This document shows, piece by piece, positions 6,304 through 11,782 of a DNA stretch of 11,782 nt (positions are counted from its first letter, which is position 1; the number at the start of each line of letters is the position of its first letter). The DNA is from Roseburia sp. (GTDB taxonomy: Bacteria; Bacillota; Clostridia; Lachnospirales; Lachnospiraceae), in NCBI GenBank assembly GCA_017621905.1, contig JAGASC010000156.1, positions 1 to 11,782 of the forward strand. The letters are read 5' to 3'. The notes beneath the pieces were generated by a model, which did no database searches, was not told where the DNA came from, and was given only the letters and a program-made list of their open reading frames with translations. The position numbers were made by a program, and so were the translations under genes.

Positions 6304-7901
6304 TAATGAATCAAAATATTATGTGCATTACAAGTCATAGACGCAACATTGTGTATATTATTTGTGATCAGCTGCGTTACGATTATCTGTCCGCATATGG
6401 TGCAGATTTTATTCCTACTCCCAACATTGACAGCTTGTCGGCCAACGGCGTGATATTTGACAATGCTATTACAGCAGCACCTGTTTGTGGACCGGCACGG
6501 GCATCTATTGTTACCGGACAGCATGTGTCTACGCATGGCTGTTGGACAAACAACATCCCATGCAAGGCGGGAACGGTATATCTGGCCGACAGATTAAATG
6601 CCGCCGGTTATATGACGGCTGCTGTTGGAAGTTTTGATCATGCTCCCTTTGGCGATCCGATCGGGTATCGTTATTTGCGGCGTTTTGATGAGGATCATAA
6701 AGAATGTGAGTACTTAAAAGAACTTAAGGAACGTCATCCAGAAGCAACAACTAGCTTTATGAAAGAGGACATGCATTTTAAATATCGGGAAGAGGAGCAT
6801 TATGATTCCTGGAGTTGCGATCGGGCTATCGAGTTTATGGAAAGTTATAGCAAGACCGGAGTGGCTCCCGACGGCTCCTGCCCGGATGTGGAGGATGCCC
6901 CCTTTTTCCTATACTGTGGATTTTTAATGCCGCATGCGCCTTATTTACCGCCGAAGGAAGTGTCCGGTTCTGTGGATCCGGATAGGATTCCGGAACCTTG
7001 GATACTGGAGCGGGATGACATTCCATCTGTAGAACAGTACCGACGTGCGTTTTTAAATCCTTCGGAAGCATTAGAAAATCCTCGTTCTGTTTTTCCCGTG
7101 CGGAAGAAGGAGCGTCTTGCCTATTGTGAAATGATTGTAGCCATAGATTATCTGGTAGGACGGGTGGTAAAGGCGTTGAAGGAGCTGGGAATCTATGAAA
7201 ATACAACGATTATTTTTTCCGCAGACCATGGCGATATGGAAAACGACTACAATATATCGACGAAAGGTCCCTGGCCCTATAGCCCTTCGCTTTTCATACC
7301 AATGATCATATCCAATCATCCCCAGCTTGCTGCAGGTTCACGGAGCGATGTCCTTTGTGGAAACCTGGATATCGGAGCCACAGTTTTAGATATTGCCGGT
7401 GACAATAAGGCTTTCGGAGTGTCACGTTCTATGATTGGAATGGTAAATGGTCAGGTGGCGGAGCGTTCAGTCAACTTAAGCGAATTTTGCGATAGTTGTA
7501 AGTTTTTGGTAGATAAGCGTTATACATTTACATATTATCCGTTCACTGGTGTATATACACTTTTTGATCGGCTGGAAGATCCGCGTTTTACTACTAATTT
7601 AGCATTACTGCCGGAATACACGGCTACGGTACAGCATTTCCTGATGAAGGTCATTGATTATATGATTCTTGCCAAAGGCGTCCATATCGAAGCACATGAC
7701 ATGGCGCCGGATGTGAAAGCAGGTATTGAGGGAATGAATCCCAAGTTTCTTGAGGATTTCGATATCTATTATCCCTTGGGCAATATGGAGGAAGTCGAAC
7801 GTGTGCGCAGGGCAGGATTGGATGAAAATTATAATGAATTTTGTAAGGGGCGGGAAATTAAGGCTCATTATGGAGTGTATTTTAAGAAGGATGATAAGTG
7901 A
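6300..7901 (+). CDS. Type I (formylglycine-dependent) sulfatase
   Basis: The 533-residue protein is a family S1 sulfatase. It has the metal ligands D23-Q24 in 'ICDQLRYD', the maturation motif C63-G-P-A-R67 (C-x-P-x-R; C63 would be oxidised to formylglycine, in anaerobes by the radical-SAM enzyme anSME), H212 in 'LMPHAPYLPP', the D309-H310 pair in 'SADHGDMEND' and K322 in 'STKGPW'. All catalytic positions are present, so it should be active in removing sulfate esters, most likely from a sugar. No signal peptide is seen: the few residues before the first strand are polar, so it is cytoplasmic, unlike most periplasmic or surface mucin sulfatases. The start ATG at 6300 overlaps the SGNH stop as ATGA, with GGAGA at 6286-6290 as ribosome binding site; an in-frame ATG at 6306 is an alternative. 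No sulfatase-maturing enzyme lies in the window. The S1 subfamily and the position of the sulfate cannot be told by eye. Confidence 0.92.
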   Translation: MIMNQNIMCITSHRRNIVYIICDQLRYDYLSAYGADFIPTPNIDSLSANGVIFDNAITAAPVCGPARASIVTGQHVSTHGCWTNNIPCKAGTVYLADRLNAAGYMTAAVGSFDHAPFGDPIGYRYLRRFDEDHKECEYLKELKERHPEATTSFMKEDMHFKYREEEHYDSWSCDRAIEFMESYSKTGVAPDGSCPDVEDAPFFLYCGFLMPHAPYLPPKEVSGSVDPDRIPEPWILERDDIPSVEQYRRAFLNPSEALENPRSVFPVRKKERLAYCEMIVAIDYLVGRVVKALKELGIYENTTIIFSADHGDMENDYNISTKGPWPYSPSLFIPMIISNHPQLAAGSRSDVLCGNLDIGATVLDIAGDNKAFGVSRSMIGMVNGQVAERSVNLSEFCDSCKFLVDKRYTFTYYPFTGVYTLFDRLEDPRFTTNLALLPEYTATVQHFLMKVIDYMILAKGVHIEAHDMAPDVKAGIEGMNPKFLEDFDIYYPLGNMEEVERVRRAGLDENYNEFCKGREIKAHYGVYFKKDDK

Positions 7902-7926
7902 TTGGTAAATAGGTAGGCAGTGAAAA

Positions 7927-7932
7927 GAGAGG
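7927..7932 (+). promoter_or_regulatory. Ribosome binding site of the GH110-like gene
   Basis: GAGAGG stands 6 nt before the ATG at 7939, in the 37-nt gap after the sulfatase stop. It supports that ATG as the start. Confidence 0.65.
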
Positions 7933-7938
7933 TTTGCT

Positions 7939-9636
7939 ATGATTATTCATATAAATGATTATCGACATCTTTTTGATGGAGATGACGCCACGCTGGCAGT
8001 GCAGGAGGCGCTTGTTACCTGCAGAAAGAATCCCGGTTCCACACTAAAGCTGGGCGGCGGAGAGCTAAATTTTTATAAAAAATATGCGTTTGAAAAGGAA
8101 TATTATATTTCAAACAATGATTATGGGAAGAAGTCAATTGTTTTTCCTCTTATCGGTATGAAGAATCTGACCATTGATGGTGAGGGGGCAGATTTGCTTT
8201 TCCATGGAGAAGTATTGCCCTTTGTGATGGATGGAAGTGAACAGATTACTCTTAAGAATTTCAAAGTCGATTATCCACAGCCCCATTTTTTTCAGGCTGA
8301 TATTATTGCTGCCGGAGAAAATTTTGTGGAGCTGGAATACGATACCAGAGAGTTCAACTTAAGGGTGCAAGGAAGACGGCTTGTGTTTTTCAGTCGGGAG
8401 GACGAATGGGAAATCATGCTGGATAAGGTACTTGTCACGGAATTTGATAAAGAAACGGTGTCGCCATCTGCATACATTCCGCCATACTTTGTATATCTTC
8501 CCGAAAAAAGTGATGGTTCATTCTTAAGTTCTATGTATCGCTATGTTAGGGCGATACAGCTTGCAGATAATCGGATTCGATTCGAAGGGAAGTTTGGTCA
8601 TACGCATATTGTGGGAAATAAGTGGGTATGTACCCTTGGATTGGAACGTAAGAATCCGGGTATATTCGGAAACCGTACGAAGGATATTTTGTTTCAGGAT
8701 ATTACGCTGCATCAGACAGCTGCCATGGGTGTTATCTGCCAGCTTTGTGAAAACATTACCCTTGAAAATGTGAAAGCGGTTCCAAGGGAGGGATCGGGCA
8801 GATTTTTGTCAGTATCTGCCGATGCGACACATTTTGTGAACTGTTCGGGGGTGGTGAAGTATGAAGGCTGCACCTTTACGAATATGCTCGATGATGCCGG
8901 TAATGTTCATGGAATCTATATGAAATGTGCAAAGAAGCTAAACGATACTACGTTATTGCTGACTTTTGGACATTATCAGCAGAAGGGCTTAAATCTTTAC
9001 GACACAGGAGATAAAATCCGAATCATTGACAGTTGTGACATGACAGCTGTGGCGGAGCTTACCGTTAAGAACTCATACCTGATTTCGGGGGATTTTTTGC
9101 GTCTTGAATGTTACGAAACACTTCCTGAAATGGGGGCTGGTTTTGCAGTTGAGAACTTTACCAAAATGCCGGAACTTTACATAAATAACTGTATCTGTGG
9201 ATACAATCGTCCCAGAGGTTTTTTACTGTCTACCTGGAAGAAAACGGTTGTTACGAATAATATTTTTTATAATATGAGTTCAGGTCTGGTGTTTACAGGA
9301 GACTGTACTGACTGGTTTGAATCCGGGCCGGTAAATGATGTGATCATTAAGAACAATAAGTTTCGAAATGCAGCCTATGCGGGTGGCACCGCAATCAGGA
9401 TTGTGCCGCATGTTGTATGCGGTGACACTCCATATCACCGAAATATTACGATAGAGGATAATGAGTTTGAAATGCACGAGAAACGCTTTCTTTATGCAAG
9501 ACATGTTGAGAATCTTGTGTTCCGTAATAATCGCTTTATTCAGAATGACAGTCTTCCTGCGCATGGGGAAATAGGTGCGGAAGGGCTTGATGTGAATGAG
9601 ACCTGTCGGAGTGTTGTAGTGCAGTCATGTTTTTAG
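7939..9636 (+). CDS. GH110-like alpha-1,3-galactosidase
   Basis: The 565-residue beta-helix protein shows signatures I recognise from GH110 exo-alpha-1,3-galactosidases (the Bacteroides blood-group-B-type enzymes): 'KNLTIDGEGADLLFHG' early on, 'SADATHFVNCSG' at 293-304, 'MLDDAGNVHGIY' at 316-327, 'RPRGFLLSTWKKTVVTNNIF' around 426-445, 'FTGDCTDWFESGPVNDVIIKNN', and a closing 'PYHRNITIEDNEF'. D295 and the adjacent pair D318-D319 sit where the family's conserved active-site Asp residues lie. GH110 enzymes invert and release terminal alpha-1,3-linked galactose. The length is close to the family norm minus a signal peptide, and indeed none is present, so a cytoplasmic enzyme is expected. It follows the sulfatase by 37 nt, which suggests that desulfation and galactose removal act on one substrate. 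Specificity for blood-group B, linear alpha-Gal or carrageenan-type linkages is not readable. Confidence 0.82.
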   Translation: MIIHINDYRHLFDGDDATLAVQEALVTCRKNPGSTLKLGGGELNFYKKYAFEKEYYISNNDYGKKSIVFPLIGMKNLTIDGEGADLLFHGEVLPFVMDGSEQITLKNFKVDYPQPHFFQADIIAAGENFVELEYDTREFNLRVQGRRLVFFSREDEWEIMLDKVLVTEFDKETVSPSAYIPPYFVYLPEKSDGSFLSSMYRYVRAIQLADNRIRFEGKFGHTHIVGNKWVCTLGLERKNPGIFGNRTKDILFQDITLHQTAAMGVICQLCENITLENVKAVPREGSGRFLSVSADATHFVNCSGVVKYEGCTFTNMLDDAGNVHGIYMKCAKKLNDTTLLLTFGHYQQKGLNLYDTGDKIRIIDSCDMTAVAELTVKNSYLISGDFLRLECYETLPEMGAGFAVENFTKMPELYINNCICGYNRPRGFLLSTWKKTVVTNNIFYNMSSGLVFTGDCTDWFESGPVNDVIIKNNKFRNAAYAGGTAIRIVPHVVCGDTPYHRNITIEDNEFEMHEKRFLYARHVENLVFRNNRFIQNDSLPAHGEIGAEGLDVNETCRSVVVQSCF

Positions 9637-9687
9637 AGGCAAGTGAGTTGTTCTGCTGTTAAGGGGTGAAAGCTCGCTATCGTTGAT

Positions 9688-9692
9688 GGAGG
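9688..9692 (+). promoter_or_regulatory. Ribosome binding site that moves the start to 9704
   Basis: GGAGG, 11 nt before the ATG at 9704, is the best Shine-Dalgarno here. The upstream in-frame TTG 9683 and ATG 9686 overlap or precede it and would translate it; the purine stretch at 9661-9672 is too far from them. Confidence 0.6.
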
Positions 9693-9703
9693 ATATAAAG
9701 TAT

Positions 9704-10372
9704 ATGGAATTGAGAGAAGAACAAATATTTACGGATTTAACCCAAATCGCAGAGAATCAGGAATTGATTTCTGATAAATGTGAAATGAACAAATGGAGAA
9801 AGATATCCTATAGAACTGGAATGTATGGAGGACATATGCTTGTTGCGGCTGAAAGTATTATCCAGGAGAAAGTGACCTTTCAACTAAATTTACAGGGATG
9901 GTATCATATTTATCTGTGTTTTATAAATATGAGAAAAAGGAATTATACATATGTAAAGCTATCGAATGATTTGTGTTACACGGGGATAGAAGCAGCTCAA
10001 AGAGAAAATCCCCGTAAATGGTGTGATACGGAATATGTGGAGGAAATTTACTGGAAAAGTGCGGATTTGACTAATCAGAAAATAATTATGGCTAAGTCGG
10101 ATTCCTGCGATCCATCTGTATCCGGGTTAGTATGGATTCGATGTGTTCCAATGACAGAAGCGGAAATAGAAAGACATCGTGCAAAAAAAGAGAAAAACCG
10201 CTGTGTACAAATGCACTTTGACGAAGACTCGTATGCGAAAGATACCTTTGAGACAGAGGATGATTATTTAATAAAGCTATATGCATTGAAGGATTCGAAT
10301 GCGGATTTTGCTCGATGGAAATTTCTTTTGACTACGATCGAAAGGAAAACGATGATTCTATTCCTCTTTTGA
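9704..10372 (+). CDS. N-terminal part of a frameshifted TIM-barrel glycosidase-like gene
   Basis: This 222-residue frame has two parts. Residues 1 to about 150 look like a beta-sandwich with many aromatic and alternating hydrophobic strands, ending in 'SGLVWIRCVPMTEAEIERH', as in accessory domains in front of glycosidase barrels. From about residue 165, 'MHFDEDSYA' and 'DDYLIKLYALKDSNADFARW' look like the first strand and helix of a TIM barrel. After about 10318 the sense is lost: the last 18 residues are low-complexity and end at an early stop, while the matching continuation lies one frame away in the next entry. I read it as the front half of one original gene of roughly 575 codons. No signal peptide is visible. 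If the frameshift is real, this fragment would hardly fold as an enzyme. The start is set by GGAGG at 9688. Confidence 0.6.
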   Translation: MELREEQIFTDLTQIAENQELISDKCEMNKWRKISYRTGMYGGHMLVAAESIIQEKVTFQLNLQGWYHIYLCFINMRKRNYTYVKLSNDLCYTGIEAAQRENPRKWCDTEYVEEIYWKSADLTNQKIIMAKSDSCDPSVSGLVWIRCVPMTEAEIERHRAKKEKNRCVQMHFDEDSYAKDTFETEDDYLIKLYALKDSNADFARWKFLLTTIERKTMILFLF

Positions 10373-11436
10373 ATTTTGAAAAGAGATGGATGGAAGGAGA
10401 TTATGCTTTTGATAAAAAGAAAGATGCGATATTAAAGAAATACGTAGAATTTGCTCATGAAAACAATATCGGGTTCTATGCATCAAATCGCATGGAGGTA
10501 GGAAATTTTACAGTGCCTTATAACAGGCCAAACTGGAATAAAAATTTTGTGGATGAGAATCCGCAGTATTATTGCAGAAACCGGGATGGCAGCGTTGTTG
10601 CAGTTTGTTCGTATGCGTATGAAGAGGTGCAGGAATATGTAATAAGCAATCTGTGTAAAATGCTGGAGTTCGGTTTTGATGGTGTTTCTTTATTTTATCA
10701 CCGGGGAATGCATATCGGATTTGAAGAACCGGTAATAAAAAGGTTTCAGGAAAAATATCCGAATGTGGATCCGCATGTTTTGCCGGCCAGTGATTCGCGG
10801 TTGCACAGCGTATGGTGTGATTTTATGAATGACTTTATGCAAAAACTGCGTCATAGAATAGATGAGAAAACGCAGCATACAAAAAAAATAAATGTCATTA
10901 CAGATTACAGCCTTTGGTCCAGTAAAAATTTTGGCCTTGACGTGGAATATTGGGTCAGGAACGGACTTGTTGATAGCGTTTCTCAGGCAGATATGGAGAC
11001 CTACGAGGACTTAAGCGGATGTATGAGTGATGCAAATCCGCAGGTGATCGACATGGAGAAATATGAGAAACAGCTTATGAACAGACCTGTTATCATGCGT
11101 AGATGGGGTACTAATGTCGAAATGGTATGCAGGCATATACCGGAATACCAAAAGCTGTCAGAGACATATGGAGTAGAGATATATCATGTTCTGCCCTGGG
11201 TACATAGCGTTGGTTATATGGAATATGATGCGATTGTTGATAGGATGAAAAAGGCTGGAGCAAAAAAGTTTTTAAGCTGGAATACAAACCACCTGGTGTG
11301 GGATTTGCCGCAATGGTATGTGGTTTCTCATATAGGAAATGAACGGAATAACACTATTACATTGAGCAAATACCATAGAGTGTTGGAATTGGATGGAAGT
11401 GATATTAGTCATTTTAATCCGAATTGGAGAGGATAA
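10315..11436 (+). CDS. C-terminal part of the frameshifted TIM-barrel glycosidase-like gene
   Basis: This 373-residue frame holds most of a TIM barrel that resembles the hypothetical glycoside hydrolase families (GHL6/GHL10-like): 'HENNIGFYASNRME' near the start, 'GFDGVSLFYHRG' at 120-131 at a strand end, an 'EPVIKRFQEKYPNVDP' helix typical of this group, 'NVITDYSLW' around 193-200, and 'KKFLSWNTNHLVW' close to the C-terminus. These features suggest a glycosidase, but I cannot assign catalytic acids or a CAZy family. The ATG at 10315 has no ribosome binding site at a useful distance and lies inside the upstream frame, overlapping it by 58 nt. It is therefore best read as the continuation of that gene after a one-base shift, not as a separate gene. 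Upstream, the frame is closed by a TGA at 10261. The product would not be made at a useful level unless the shift is a sequencing error. Confidence 0.6.
   Translation: MEISFDYDRKENDDSIPLLNFEKRWMEGDYAFDKKKDAILKKYVEFAHENNIGFYASNRMEVGNFTVPYNRPNWNKNFVDENPQYYCRNRDGSVVAVCSYAYEEVQEYVISNLCKMLEFGFDGVSLFYHRGMHIGFEEPVIKRFQEKYPNVDPHVLPASDSRLHSVWCDFMNDFMQKLRHRIDEKTQHTKKINVITDYSLWSSKNFGLDVEYWVRNGLVDSVSQADMETYEDLSGCMSDANPQVIDMEKYEKQLMNRPVIMRRWGTNVEMVCRHIPEYQKLSETYGVEIYHVLPWVHSVGYMEYDAIVDRMKKAGAKKFLSWNTNHLVWDLPQWYVVSHIGNERNNTITLSKYHRVLELDGSDISHFNPNWRG
10316..10330 (+). other. Probable frameshift site joining the two halves
   Basis: The upstream frame makes sense up to 'SNADFARW' and the downstream frame from 'EISFDYDRK'. 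One missing base in TGGAAATTTCTTTTG would do this: restoring one G or A after TGG gives a continuous ARW-E/K-ISFDYD. The shift must lie between the downstream-frame stop at 10261 and the upstream-frame stop at 10370. No classical X-XXY-YYZ slippery heptamer is in phase, so programmed frameshifting is unlikely. Confidence 0.6.
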
Positions 11437-11782
11437 AAGTCAAAGATACGTCCTTATCATGATACCTGCATTAAAAAGGTAATCTGCGGTTATTCACCGA
11501 GACGAATAGCGCGGAAACAACAAGATGCCTGGCTTTCTGGGAAAATATAGTAAGAACCTGTTGGCGTATTATGAACCATTTAAAAATAGAGAAGCTGAAG
11601 AGCTTCCTGCCCAGGCATCTAAGAAGCATTTCATTAAGAAAAATTACAAAATGCCTATCCATATGCATTCTCTGGGCTGGTACGGTGCCGATTCCGCCCC
11701 CGGAACCATCAATGGCATCATGCGTTACCGGACATGAGCTTATTAAGCGAGAATGGCTTAAGGTTTTTCAGGCATTCTAGAA
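11437..11782. other. Gene-poor tail with no recognised gene
   Basis: After the last recognisable stop, the remaining 346 nt hold no frame I recognise on either strand. There is a 10-bp palindrome, TATCATGATA, at 11455-11464, and a small hairpin GAAGCT-gaag-AGCTTC within about 11590-11606. Neither is followed by a T-tract, so no terminator is called. The region may hold the decayed start of another gene, or a leader for a gene beyond the edge. Confidence 0.5.
11525..11737 (+). CDS. Doubtful small ORF, possible gene remnant
   Basis: A 70-codon frame without a convincing ribosome binding site (only CGGAAAC upstream). Its C-terminal half, 'KMPIHMHSLGWYGADSAPG', looks protein-like rather than random, with clustered H, W, Y and G as in enzyme active-site regions, but I recognise no family. 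It ends abruptly at a TGA while other frames stay open toward the window end, so it may be a fragment of a broken gene. It could equally be chance. Confidence 0.22.
   Translation: MPGFLGKYSKNLLAYYEPFKNREAEELPAQASKKHFIKKNYKMPIHMHSLGWYGADSAPGTINGIMRYRT

Noticed and set aside
10306..10330. Programmed -1 ribosomal frameshift joining the two glycosidase halves
   Set aside because: No in-phase X-XXY-YYZ heptamer occurs and no strong downstream structure is obvious; a base loss or sequence error fits better.
10881..10888. Run of eight A residues as a second frameshift point
   Set aside because: The frame reads sensibly on both sides of it, so no shift needs to be assumed here.
1..11782. CRISPR array, tRNA, rRNA, insertion sequence or transposase
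   Set aside because: I found no regularly spaced repeats, no cloverleaf-like or rRNA-like stretch, no terminal inverted repeats and no transposase-like protein on either strand.

Overview
The window reads as part of a carbohydrate-catabolism gene cluster from a low-to-mid GC, Gram-positive anaerobe of the Clostridia, most like a gut Lachnospiraceae. I infer this from strong purine-rich ribosome binding sites (AGGAGG type), protein style and gene content. There is no taxonomic marker, so the placement is tentative. Every recognisable gene lies on the + strand. Gaps are short (36 to 93 nt, one 4-nt overlap) and no convincing terminator lies between genes, so the region looks like one operon or part of one.

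Layout: (1) 1-1314, a beta-helix, pectate-lyase-superfamily protein cut by the left edge; (2) 1351-3027, a GH123/DUF4091-like glycosidase; (3) 3085-3882, an endonuclease/exonuclease/phosphatase-fold (EEP) hydrolase; (4) 3976-5457, an ADP-ribosylglycohydrolase-like protein with an extra C-terminal domain; (5) 5509-6303, an SGNH-fold esterase-like hydrolase; (6) 6300-7901, a formylglycine-type sulfatase that overlaps gene 5; (7) 7939-9636, a GH110-like alpha-1,3-galactosidase; (8) 9704-11436, a TIM-barrel glycosidase-like gene broken by a frameshift near 10316-10321 and so present as two overlapping reading frames; (9) 11437-11782, a gene-poor tail with only a doubtful small ORF.

Read together, this is a set of mostly cytoplasmic enzymes for a decorated glycan. 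The sulfatase and SGNH hydrolase could remove sulfate and ester groups. The GH110-like enzyme could remove terminal alpha-1,3-linked galactose. The GH123-like enzyme could act on a hexosaminide, and the beta-helix and TIM-barrel proteins on backbone or side-chain linkages. None of the complete proteins has a visible signal peptide, so the substrate is probably imported as oligosaccharide by a transporter outside the window. The EEP and ADP-ribosylglycohydrolase-like proteins are the least expected members and the best candidates for unknown chemistry. The specific glycan (host mucin or blood-group type, or a sulfated galactan) cannot be settled from sequence alone.
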